Source of the DNA: Smittium culicis
Lineage: Eukaryota > Kickxellomycota > Harpellomycetes > Harpellales > Legeriomycetaceae
Reading direction: 5' to 3'
Assembly (NCBI GenBank): GCA_001970855.1
Contig: LSSN01000355.1
Coordinates: 1-29,538 of the forward strand
DNA length: 29,538 bases
The notes below the pieces were generated by a model, which was given only the letters and a program-made list of their open reading frames with translations, searched no databases and was not told the origin of the DNA. Shown here piece after piece: positions 21,468 through 29,538 of this stretch; position 1 is the stretch's first letter; the number at the start of each line of letters is the position of its first letter. Both the position numbers and the translations under genes were made by a program.

Positions 21468-24398
21468 ATGAAGGTTTCGTGTCTTTTCGGTGTTTTGCTG
21501 GCAACAAATTGCTCATTCTCGGCGGGATATGACGACTCAGCATCAAATCTCCACAAATCTATTGAAAATGTTAAAAGTGGCAACAAAATCGCAGGTAATG
21601 GCTCATCAAAATTAGGTGATGAATATCTAGGAAGTGAAGCTAGTAGAAAAGATTCAGGGGACGCTAGTGGAAACTCAGAAAAAACTAGAGCTATGAATAC
21701 AGGAAATAGCGATTTATACTCCTCTACCTTGTCTACTGCAAAAATACAGAGCAAATCTATGAGTTCTGATGAAAGCGTTATAAGAAACCAAGAAAATCTT
21801 ACAAACAAAGATAATAGCATTAATCGTTTCGATGATGACAGCGGAAATGATAGTGACATTTACATGGATAATGAAAATTTTGATGATGATGGATTTAACG
21901 AAGACTCGAATGAAAATGGATTCTATCAAGCTGAAAGTAATTACAGAAAAGCGATAAACATCAGTGGCGATACTAAGGGCAGCGACCGCTATGAAACCAA
22001 TAAAAGGAAGGGATTTTCAAGCTCACTTGCACCAAAATCCGAAAATTTGAAGCCTAATAATTTCAGCTTAGTGGGAAATGGTTCGGGAAATATTGAAAAC
22101 CGTGAGCCTAGATCTAAAACCAACAACAAAAGCTGGAATGTCCGAAAACGATCTTATACCAGTAGCAGCGATTTAAATCCTGGTCCCTCGTATATATCAA
22201 GGTACAATGATAACTCAGGCATGGTCGGCGACAATAATTTCCCTGGCTCTAGTGGCCCAACTACTCCAAATTACACCCCGGGCTTTTACTTTGGTCCAGA
22301 TAACGGAAATAACTACCCAGGCTTCGGAGTCAACCCAGGCTTCGGAGTCATCCCAGGCTTCGGAGTCAACCCAGGCTTAGGAGGCAACAATTTCCCTGGA
22401 TTCGGTAATGACAACGGTTTCCCTCAGCTCAATGGTGGAATAATACCTTTTGGTTTCAACGATGGCGGATATCCTGGTCCTGGCTTTGGTAACGGTTTGC
22501 CTTTACAACCTTGGAGCAGTTTACCTGGACAACCTTCAGGTGGTTTGCCTTTACAACCTTGGAGCAGTTTACCTGGACAACCTTCAGGTGGTTTGCCTTT
22601 ACAACCTTGGAGCAGTTTACCTGGACAGCCTTCAGGCGGTTTGCCTTTACAACCTTGGAGCAGTTTACCTGGACAGCCTTCAGGCGGTTTGCCTTTACAA
22701 CATTGGGGTGGTTTACCTGGACAGCCTTCAGGCGGTTTGCCTCTACTACCTTCAGGTGGTTTACCTGCACAACCTTGGGGCGGTTTGCCTGTACAACCTT
22801 CAGGCGGTTTACCTGGACAACCTTGGAGTGGTTTGCCTGTACAACCCTGGGGCGGTTTTCCTGTGCAGCCTTGGGGTGGTAACATTAATCCCAGCGATTG
22901 GAATACACCTGGTTCCAACGGCGGCAGTGACGGGTCCACTGGCTATTCCGACGATGGCGGCAATCCCAACACGATAAACGGCTGGACACCGAGCGGCATG
23001 CAGGCTGCTCCCGGCGCAACTCCAGCGCCAGGGGGCTTTCCGATTCCCGGCACCAGCCCATCGCAATTTCCGGGCATCGGACAGTTCCCACAACCAGGCG
23101 TACCAATATTGATAGACATCAGCCCAGCGCAAGTTCCCGGTATGTGGCCATACCCACAAACGGGCGCACCATCATTCCCAGGCCAAGGTGTGAACCCAGT
23201 CGGCGGGCCAGGCGGGCCTAATGGAAGGCCAACCGACAATAATGGAACTGGGCCTGGAGGTAACGTCGGCGGAAGCGTTGGCGGCGGCGGCGACGGTGAC
23301 GGTGGTATGGGCAAGTATTCATACTCGTTTGCACCATTTTCAGAAGTTGATAAAGATAACGTGTTAAATACCAACAAACTTATTAATAGCGAGCGCGAGA
23401 CCAATAGGCAAAACGGGGGAGGTAAATTAGGAGAAGCGATTCTCAATCAACCGATAAGTAAAGATGAAGGGATGAGGCAGGTATCAGATGATAAGTACTT
23501 GATTGATAATGAATTCTCTCGAGTAAAATCTACAAATTCTGTTTTGAACAGTGATTCAAGTGTTATTGAATCTAGCAATATACGGCCTAAACTGTCAGAC
23601 TCCAAATTTTCTAATTCTGGTGCCGGAAGTGATGGTAATGATATGAGCAGGAGCAGGAGCGGGAGCGGGAGCGGGAGGAGATTAAAAAAGAGATCGACTA
23701 GTGGCAGCTCTAGCAAGCCATACGGCGGGTATACTAGCAACGAGGTAAGTAATTTAGGGTCAAATAGCGGCGGGTATACTGCAGCCGTAACTCCGAACAC
23801 AGGGTCAGTGTACAATTATGGCACAACTTTGAACGCAGGAGCTGGGTACAGTTTAGGCGCAAGCGCAATTACAGGAACCGGGAATTATCAATATACTCCT
23901 AGCTATAGTTCGAGCTATGGCGGGTATGCAGCAAATGGAGGAACTAGCGGCACGGGCTATTCAGGGTCATATGCTGCGCCAGGAACATCCAGCTCATATC
24001 CAGCGGCCCCACAGGCTAACACGTACAGCGAAGTGCCACAGGCCAGCGGGTACAGCGAGGTGCCACAGACCAGCGGGTACAGCGGCGGCACTAGCATGTC
24101 GCCAGCAGTGATCAACCTTCAGACGTACTTTATGCAGCAAAGATCGCAGCAGGCACAATCGGCGGAACTTGTGGCTATGATGACGCGTTTGGGGGCATCG
24201 TATTTCGCAGCGCAAAAGTACACTTACTTGCCTGCAGCAGGCGGGGCTTGTAACGCTGGGCAATACGCGTGTGATCCTAAAGTTGCAATGAATTTCTTGC
24301 AATGCGATAATGGCAAGTATGTCGCGAAGCCATGCTCAGTGGGAACAGTTTGCGTCTTCAAAGAGGAGACCCCTAGCTATGTCTGTGGCAGACCTTGA
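21468..24398 (+). CDS. Secreted repeat-rich protein with C-terminal CBM19 chitin-binding module, 976 aa
   Basis: A single exon, started at the ATG that opens a signal peptide (residues 1 to about 19). The first 225 residues are Ser/Asn/Asp-rich. Dibasic sites RKR (about residue 227) and KKR (about residue 742) look Kex2-cleavable and would split the chain into three. The middle is Gly/Pro-rich: NPGFGV repeats, then 16 eight-residue units GGLPxQPW/S (about residues 342-471), then more Pro/Gly. After the KKR site comes a Ser/Gly/Tyr-rich region and a short Ala/Gln-rich helix. The last 50 residues hold six cysteines in the CBM19 pattern: CNAGQYAC, LQCDNG, KPCSVGTVC, YVC. CBM19 binds chitin and is usual in fungal chitinases, but no catalytic domain is present here. 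A wall-bound or host-chitin-binding structural protein is the likely role. Confidence 0.88.
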   Translation: MKVSCLFGVLLATNCSFSAGYDDSASNLHKSIENVKSGNKIAGNGSSKLGDEYLGSEASRKDSGDASGNSEKTRAMNTGNSDLYSSTLSTAKIQSKSMSSDESVIRNQENLTNKDNSINRFDDDSGNDSDIYMDNENFDDDGFNEDSNENGFYQAESNYRKAINISGDTKGSDRYETNKRKGFSSSLAPKSENLKPNNFSLVGNGSGNIENREPRSKTNNKSWNVRKRSYTSSSDLNPGPSYISRYNDNSGMVGDNNFPGSSGPTTPNYTPGFYFGPDNGNNYPGFGVNPGFGVIPGFGVNPGLGGNNFPGFGNDNGFPQLNGGIIPFGFNDGGYPGPGFGNGLPLQPWSSLPGQPSGGLPLQPWSSLPGQPSGGLPLQPWSSLPGQPSGGLPLQPWSSLPGQPSGGLPLQHWGGLPGQPSGGLPLLPSGGLPAQPWGGLPVQPSGGLPGQPWSGLPVQPWGGFPVQPWGGNINPSDWNTPGSNGGSDGSTGYSDDGGNPNTINGWTPSGMQAAPGATPAPGGFPIPGTSPSQFPGIGQFPQPGVPILIDISPAQVPGMWPYPQTGAPSFPGQGVNPVGGPGGPNGRPTDNNGTGPGGNVGGSVGGGGDGDGGMGKYSYSFAPFSEVDKDNVLNTNKLINSERETNRQNGGGKLGEAILNQPISKDEGMRQVSDDKYLIDNEFSRVKSTNSVLNSDSSVIESSNIRPKLSDSKFSNSGAGSDGNDMSRSRSGSGSGRRLKKRSTSGSSSKPYGGYTSNEVSNLGSNSGGYTAAVTPNTGSVYNYGTTLNAGAGYSLGASAITGTGNYQYTPSYSSSYGGYAANGGTSGTGYSGSYAAPGTSSSYPAAPQANTYSEVPQASGYSEVPQTSGYSGGTSMSPAVINLQTYFMQQRSQQAQSAELVAMMTRLGASYFAAQKYTYLPAAGGACNAGQYACDPKVAMNFLQCDNGKYVAKPCSVGTVCVFKEETPSYVCGRP
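22494..22880 (+). repeat. 24/48-bp nested coding repeats (16 units of GGLPxQPW/S)
   Basis: The basic unit is 24 bp (eight residues). In the first part two units form a 48-bp higher-order repeat starting at 22494, 22542, 22590 and 22638, nearly identical. The later units keep only the 24-bp period. The higher-order copies look younger than the rest. Confidence 0.92.
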
Positions 24399-24711
24399 TC
24401 ATCACTATGATAGCATTTATCTTGCACTACAATTTAAGCTGTAGTGATTTATTTTAAACTACTGGTTGAGGAGTATTTGGATTAGTATTACTTAGTCTAA
24501 ATTTTCTTGTTAAAAAAATTTTTTTTATCAGACGAGTAGATATGCATCAATAAATTAATCTTTATCAAAAACTAGATTATAATCATAAAAGTAAGACAAG
24601 TTAATAATGAGTTGATAAATGTGAGAGGAGAGGGAAGGATCAGGTGTTTAATAAAGTCAAATTAAGTGGTAAGCAAAATTTAAAATAATAAAGATAACAT
24701 TAAAAAGGATT
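24399..24711. other. Convergent 3' spacer with a small hairpin
   Basis: This holds the 3' ends of the CBM19 and Kre9-like genes. A perfect 7-bp inverted repeat, CACTACA and TGTAGTG, with an 8-base loop lies at 24425-24446, 26 bases after the CBM19 stop codon. It may be an mRNA 3' structure, or chance. Confidence 0.35.
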
Positions 24712-25629
24712 TTAGAAAAGGGAAGCGATTATCATGGGCAAAGCAATGACAAATAGACCAGCGGAGAAAGAGTGGACGGATGAACTGGACTGGGATTTTG
24801 AGGAAGAGGAGGAAGAAGAAGAGGAGGAAGAAGAGGAGGAAGAAGAGGAGGAAGAAGAGGAAGAGGGGCGAGAAGCAGTGAGGGATGAGGAGGAGGAGGA
24901 AGAGGAGGAAGAGGATCTAGAGGAAGAGGAAGAAGAAGAAGAAGAGGATCTAGATGAGGAAGCAGTTGGTGATGCAGAAGTTCTGGAAGAAGAGGCGACA
25001 GTGGTTGAAGTGGAAGTAGTTGATGGTGCAGGTGGGGAAGAGGTTGTTGTAGTGGAAGTAGTTGTTGGGGCGGGTGGAGAGGAAGTAGTGGTGGTGGAGG
25101 TGGTAGTTGGTACTGGTGGGGAGGAAGTTGTGGAGGTGGAGGTTGTTGTTGGTACTGGGGGAGCAGCGGTAGTTGTGGAGGTGGTTGTTGGTACTGGGGG
25201 AGCAGCGGTAGTTGTGGAGGTGGTTGTTGGTACAGGGGGAGCAGCGGTAGTAGTTGTGGTAACAGGTGGTACGACATTGTCGTTAATGATTGGGAAGTAG
25301 TGACTGAAGAAGTCAATTGCAGTAGCGTCTCTTATGGATACGGAATAGAATTGATTGGCAGGTAAATCAGTAGGGACGGTGAAGGCGAATGAGCCTGAAC
25401 GAGTGGAAATACCGGAGGCAATAGTAAGGACGGGGGACATTTCGTTTCCGCCATCACCCAAGTATAGGATGATGCTTAGGGGCATAGGAGCGCCTGCCTC
25501 GTCGGAAACCCATTCGATGTTGTATGTCTGACCGGCAGTCCATACGGAACCTTTAATAGGGTTGTTGACGAAGAGGGTGGAGTAAACGCAGTTTATGAAG
25601 AGAAATAGAGATAGGATTAATGAGTTCAT
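24712..25629 (-). CDS. Kre9/Knh1-type Ser/Thr-rich GPI-anchored wall protein, 305 aa
   Basis: A single exon. Signal peptide at residues 1-17, then a Kre9/Knh1-type Ig-like domain (about residues 18-114) with the family hallmarks NPIKGSVWTAGQTYNIEW and YSVSIRDA. Residues 129-210 are six 13-14-residue Thr/Pro repeats (AAPPVPTTTSTTT changing to SSPPAPTTTSTTTT). A nearly pure Ser tract at about 211-285 follows, then a hydrophobic tail (LFVIALPMIIASLF) that fits a GPI signal. Fungal members are O-mannosylated cell-surface proteins, some linked to beta-1,6-glucan assembly. The layout of domain, mucin-like stalk and anchor is typical. It converges on the CBM19 gene. Family assignment is good; exact function unknown. 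Confidence 0.9.
   Translation of the reverse strand: MNSLILSLFLFINCVYSTLFVNNPIKGSVWTAGQTYNIEWVSDEAGAPMPLSIILYLGDGGNEMSPVLTIASGISTRSGSFAFTVPTDLPANQFYSVSIRDATAIDFFSHYFPIINDNVVPPVTTTTTAAPPVPTTTSTTTAAPPVPTTTSTTTAAPPVPTTTSTSTTSSPPVPTTTSTTTTSSPPAPTTTSTTTTSSPPAPSTTSTSTTVASSSRTSASPTASSSRSSSSSSSSSSRSSSSSSSSSSSLTASRPSSSSSSSSSSSSSSSSSSSSSSKSQSSSSVHSFSAGLFVIALPMIIASLF
24800..24963. repeat. GGA/GAA microsatellite coding for the Ser tract
   Basis: Impure GGA/GAA triplets on the plus strand encode the Ser run of the wall protein on the minus strand. Because the unit is three bases, length changes stay in frame. Confidence 0.88.
25000..25245 (-). repeat. Six 39-42-bp repeats coding for the Thr/Pro stalk
   Basis: Three 13-residue units (AAPPVPTTTSTTT-like) and three 14-residue units (SSPPVP/SSPPAP type) lie in tandem. 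The first copies are almost identical at DNA level. Confidence 0.88.
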
Positions 25630-25711
25630 AATAATGGAATAATTCGAGAGGAGGGGTAGTTTGGTAAATTAAGGTCGGACTTTGAGTAATAAGTTCGTTA
25701 GAGGGGTGTAA

Positions 25712-25720
25712 GAATTTATA
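25712..25720 (-). promoter_or_regulatory. Possible TATA box of the Kre9-like gene
   Basis: The minus strand reads TATAAATTC, about 85 bases before the ATG at 25629. Spacing is suitable; chance matches are common in this DNA. Confidence 0.35.
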
Positions 25721-27003
25721 GAAAAATAATAATCCGTTACTAAAATTGAGTTTAGAGATTAAGTTCTTAAGAAGAGGGAAATAGCGAGCTTATAAAAAAA
25801 CCAAAAAAATTAGCAAAATTCTTTTTTACGGAGATAATTATTTGGTCAGGACAGATAGATGGATTGTAGCTGATGCGCGAATAATAGACGACAGAAACTA
25901 GCGCCTAAATAGGAAGTATGCGTTTAATTATAGGTATTTCTGCTGTGGCACGAAAAACTAATAGATAGAATCCCAACAAAGAGATAATGGAATTGAGTAA
26001 TACCGGGTATTTTAGGGAGATATGATTTGCTTATACAATGGCTGGCCAAGCAGAATTTATAATATAATAAAAATTATAGATGGAATTTGTCTTGTCAGGC
26101 ACAAACTAAAGAGGTATATATAGAATTTATACTGCGGAAGCTAATACAAAAGCGTCAAGAGGTAATTAGGTGCCAAGATAGAAGGCACGAAAAGGAGCAA
26201 GATGGATAGAGCTTTTACAATATGATGCAACAGAAACAAAAGCACCGAGTATATGCTTAGAAAGTGTAATTGAAGGGCGTGTATATGGCACTAATTGAAT
26301 ATTTTAATAAGTAGAGGTTATTTAGTGTAGATGGGTAGGAGGCTAAGTTATAAAAAGCACTGCGCGTCTTTGGTGTGTTTTTATCAAAGCGGGTTGGGAG
26401 ATGTATTAATAAATGAAAAACCTGGATAGTAATATAGAGGTGCAGAAGCAATCCGGTATATATGCAGTATAAATATTTAAAGGCAAGAAACAATCTATAG
26501 AGTGTTTTAGATGGAAATGAGGCGATGTGAGCTTTAAAAAATATCAGCAAGTAGTCAACAGAAAATAATGGTATGTTATGGTGTGATAATGTATAGTTTA
26601 ATATCGTGTCAAGTCTAGAAAATACAGTATTAATTCAGAGCAGTTTTTTCATATAATAATGTTATGCGAATGTGCTGAGTTGTAATTTTAACAGAATTCT
26701 CGTGGAGTGTGAAATAATATTTGCTTTAGTGTGGAATAAGAGCGTTGATGCTTAAAATGAGCAGTTTCAATACAGTTAAAAGCTGGAAATTGGGTGGTTA
26801 ATGAATATTAAATGTATTTCCTATTTAGAATCCTGACAAGTAAATTATTAATGTTCGCTTTTATTTTTTCTGCTGATTAGGTCACTTCGCATCTGCCTTT
26901 TTATACTGTAATCCCAAAACGCATTTTGCTTGATTTCATATCAATACACTTTATTAGAATTGTTTGTTTTGTTTTTGGCACCACGATTTGCTAATTCTGC
27001 CTT

Positions 27004-27288
27004 TTATTTTTGTTTATTTGAGCCCAGCGTTGGCAGGTCAGCATTTACACTCATCAGCACATTAAGTACAATTAGACGTCTTTTCTTTTTCGACAACTCC
27101 GCTGTAGCTTTTCGCCCTTTCTTCTTCTGAGTTTGATTGTGTATTGACGCTGATTATTAAAAGGCCAAATTCTATACCCAGATCTAATTGTTTGTTTTAG
27201 TGTAAATCATGTTGATCCATTCGACACCAACACTTGGATCGATGTCATACAGCTGATGCATTGTGCTGATCTTGAAGCCCCCGAATAA
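27004..27288. other. Possible gene fragments, unresolved
   Basis: Two exon-like pieces lie close together on opposite strands. On the plus strand, after an acceptor-like TTTTAG at 27200, a frame at 27202-27288 reads NHVDPFDTNTWIDVIQL before a stop, which faintly recalls the start of HAT repeats. On the minus strand, 27153-27004 encodes 49 very basic residues including KKKGRK and SKKKRR. Neither can be extended into a gene. They may be decayed remnants, exons of a gene I cannot assemble, or chance. Confidence 0.25.
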
Positions 27289-28345
27289 TCATCACCACTC
27301 GCTAAACCACCCTGTCTATATCTGTCCTATAACATTATATAATAATACAGGTTATTTCCTTTTCTAAACTATTTTTTTCGCTTATTGGCATAACTATTCA
27401 TCCAGCTCCATTACTGGCCCCTAAAGAGTAAATTTTCTAACCTAAATAGATATCAATGCATTTTAAACACCAATCTAATGACACGCGCTTTTCTGATGGC
27501 TTAGCTAATAAAAATGCTGCTCTTATTAATTATACATCCACTATCAACGCATTCGCGCACTCTGACAGGGTAGCTGACACCGCAATCATTAAAGGCCCAT
27601 ATCTTTTAGCCACTAAATATAAACAACCCCAGAACTCGTTGCTAACTTTACATGCCAAACAATCATTGCTATCAACAAAATACGCTACAGCATACCCTAT
27701 AATCACGCTATCCAGTCAAAAATGTTACTTCTCAATCAACGCTGCTTTCAGCCCCAATCATTCATTTTACCACTATCTACTGCCAAGTGATAATTAATCT
27801 AATATTAATTCCTGACAGGCTACTCGTCTACATTTATACGCTATCATTCATAAAAACCCATTGGCTTAAACGATGCATGCTAACAAATAAACGCTCGACA
27901 TAAATACCCTCTCCGAATCAAAAATAGAGCTCTTTAAAAGCTTAATTCCCATAAAAAACCTACTGACCATTCCGCTCCTACTTTTACTGAACCAATAAAA
28001 TACAGCTAATATAAAAAACGCAAACTTTTATACTTTTTAGCTCTCACCAAAAACCAAACAAGATATGGGAGATTCTTAATGAAGAGAGCACTTTTATGCA
28101 TAAAGAGTTACAGTGTATGAGATATAATATTTATTTATTATCCAGTAAATAATATCTAGTATTTTTTTAGCAAATAATACTTTCAGAATTAAATGAAAAA
28201 TGGAAATTCCCTACCAATTCCACCAATAATAATTTATACTTTTTAATACTAAGTCCAATAATTATAAGCTGCAACAAAGTGCTTTTTTCGTTTAGAATTC
28301 CCCATATTAACTCTCCGCTCATCCATTCGCTCCAATCTGCTTAAC

Positions 28346-28537
28346 GCTTTCCCGTCCATCACTCTTTAAAAAAATTAAATTTATGATTCGTTTATGATTT
28401 ATAAGTAAATTTATTATTTGTTGTAACTATACAGCAGGCCAATAATTCATAATTCCTCGGGATTAAGGAATTATAGTTGAGCACAATTGGCTATATCTGG
28501 AGGGCCAAAAATTGTCTACTGCCCGTGAAAGGGTTAA
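28346..28537. repeat. Diverged 192-bp element, copy 1
   Basis: This starts with CTTTCCCGTCCATCACTC and ends with GAAAGGGTTAA. A 9-bp perfect stem (ATAATTCCT at 28449-28457 with AGGAATTAT at 28466-28474, loop of 8) lies inside an outer GCCAAT/ATTGGC pair (28438-28443 and 28486-28491). The second copy starts 336 bases downstream in the same orientation. Confidence 0.7.
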
Positions 28538-28681
28538 TATCAACACCCATATTTAATCAAAAATAAAATTCCCTCCACTCTCATACGTTTCATGCCCCTT
28601 CATTTCATTATACCACAAGGTCGTTGTTGTTCCCATTATACAATAAAACCTACAAACACATTTACCTTATCACTTAATTGC

Positions 28682-28873
28682 TCTTTCCCGTCCAAACACT
28701 CTTTAAAAAATTCAATTTATCTATTCCCTTATGATTTAAATTCAAAGTTATTATTAGCTGCTATTTTTTAACATGCCAATGATTATAATAGCCTCGGAAT
28801 TGAATTATTTATACCGATTTCAATTGATTGTATTTAGAGCACCAAAAACAGTCTAAATCCGAGAAAGGGTTAA
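28682..28873. repeat. Diverged 192-bp element, copy 2
   Basis: This has the same length, order and ends as copy 1: TTTCCCGTCCAAACACTC at the left, a GCCAATGATTATAAT block with CCTCGG in the middle, CACCAAAAACAGTCTA, and GAAAGGGTTAA at the right. The middle differs substantially, so the duplication is old or the copies are under loose constraint. Confidence 0.7.
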
Positions 28874-29094
28874 ACATTAATTTTCATTTATTCCATTTTA
28901 TAATACCATATACCAAAACAAAACTTATAATTATAATTATAAACAAGTAAAATGTATGTATATACTAAATGATATCTTATTATTTTGTGTCTTTTCGCAT
29001 TTTTAGGTAACTGATTTCAAAGTTTACTGAAACGCTATAGAAACCATCATTTCTATATGTATTTTTCTAAAGTTATCTACTATTGAAATTAAAA

Positions 29095-29114
29095 CTCTCT
29101 CTCTCTCTCTCTCT
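29095..29114. repeat. (CT)10 microsatellite
   Basis: Ten uninterrupted CT dinucleotides in non-coding DNA. Confidence 0.95.
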
Positions 29115-29174
29115 TAGAAAAGTTTTTCTTGGGCGAGCCAATAGGATTAGAGAATCTATAAAATTTTATTTCTT

Positions 29175-29302
29175 ATCTACTATTCACTTTTTTTTACGCT
29201 CTTACTAAATAAAATTGACTATAACCATCGAAAGCGTAATCTACTATTCACTTTTTTTTACGCCCTTAATAAATAAAATTGACTATAACCATCGAACACG
29301 TA
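29175..29302. repeat. Two tandem 64-bp repeats
   Basis: Copies at 29175-29238 and 29239-29302 begin ATCTACTATTCAC and contain AAAATTGACTATAACCATCG. They differ at only a few bases, so the duplication is recent. A fragment of the unit (ATCTACTATT) also occurs at about 29076-29085. Confidence 0.92.
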
Positions 29303-29538
29303 GTCTATCGACTTTAACTTATTAATACAACTTTGTTGACCTTGCCAAGAGCTACATTTTGGTACAAGTTTGGTCTCTTTAGACAAAGTTTAAATATTGC
29401 AATTAAATTGTAAGTGCCCAAGTTTGGTGCACGGTTTTAATTAGCCAAATTGAGAAAAAAAAAGTACGCAAATCGCCGAATTTAACGAATTTGATTATTT
29501 CGACTAATTTGCGACACAAAAAAAAGCCTGCACAAAAA

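Larger units (their letters stand above)
25630..29538. other. 3.9-kb region without a convincing gene
   Basis: No ORF here resembles a known protein. Base composition is strand-asymmetric: 25640-26780 is G-rich over C on the plus strand (26161-26220 has 18 G and 7 C), and 27280-28060 is the reverse (27601-27660 has 5 G and 17 C). The first part is upstream of the minus-strand Kre9-like gene. By analogy the second may be upstream of a plus-strand gene beyond the window. An open frame of 113 codons at 27456-27797 in the C-rich part has no recognisable motif, and I do not call it. Confidence 0.55.

Noticed and set aside
22424..22939. 171-codon minus-strand frame with GKPPxGC repeats resembling a Cys-rich peptide
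   Set aside because: It is antisense to the GGLPxQPW repeats of the CBM19 protein gene, and repeats keep several frames open. It has no signal peptide.
24734..25300. 188-codon plus-strand frame that is almost all Glu and Val/Gly
   Set aside because: It is the antisense of the Ser tract and Thr/Pro repeats of the Kre9-like gene, which has a signal peptide and a real domain.
1..29538. tRNA, rRNA and spliceosomal RNA genes
   Set aside because: I scanned by eye for T-loop (GTTCGA-like) motifs on both strands and for core snRNA motifs and found no cloverleaf or complete RNA. A covariance search could still find a divergent one.

Overview
The window reads as nuclear DNA of an AT-rich, intron-rich fungus. 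The evidence is spliceosomal introns of mostly 74-140 nt (GTAAGT-like donors, TAG/CAG acceptors, frequent CTAAC/CTAAT branch-like sites), a chitin-binding CBM19 module, a Kre9/Knh1-type wall protein, Kex2-like dibasic sites and a fungal SPX-RING protein. It keeps a TMEM209-type nuclear-envelope protein. Strong AT bias plus CBM19 would fit an early-diverging zygomycete such as a gut-dwelling Kickxellomycotina, but that placement is a guess.

Layout: (1) 11-1974 (+), 3' part of an SPX-RING ubiquitin ligase with a C-terminal CaaX-like tail. (2) 3148-3778 (+) and 4061-6472 (-), two convergent secreted low-complexity proteins; the second carries a long array of 6-residue repeats. (3) 8303-13721 (+), RIC1, 16 exons. 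(4) 14230-16945 (-), a TMEM209-like membrane protein, convergent with RIC1. (5) 17428-18567 (+), MCTS1/Tma20, and 18762-19380 (-), TAF13, also convergent. (6) 21468-24398 (+), a 976-residue secreted protein ending in CBM19, and 24712-25629 (-), a Kre9/Knh1-like Ser/Thr-rich GPI-type wall protein, again convergent. (7) 25630-29538, nearly 4 kb without a convincing gene, with strong strand asymmetry, a two-copy diverged 192-bp element, a 64-bp tandem repeat and a CT microsatellite.

Two gene classes are interleaved. The housekeeping genes (SPX-RING, RIC1, TMEM209, TMA20, TAF13) are split by many introns, and I rebuilt their exons by phase and family similarity. The four secreted or wall genes have no intron or one, are built of low-complexity repeats, and three of them have TATA-like boxes upstream. 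Together the four look like a cell-surface set (chitin binding, beta-glucan-associated wall protein, repetitive secreted proteins), although nothing shows that they are co-regulated.

The most unusual items are the repeat architecture of the 803-residue secreted protein, the shared KR-Q site near the N-termini of the two adjacent secreted proteins, the CaaX-like tail on the SPX-RING ligase, and the diverged 192-bp element pair near the right end.
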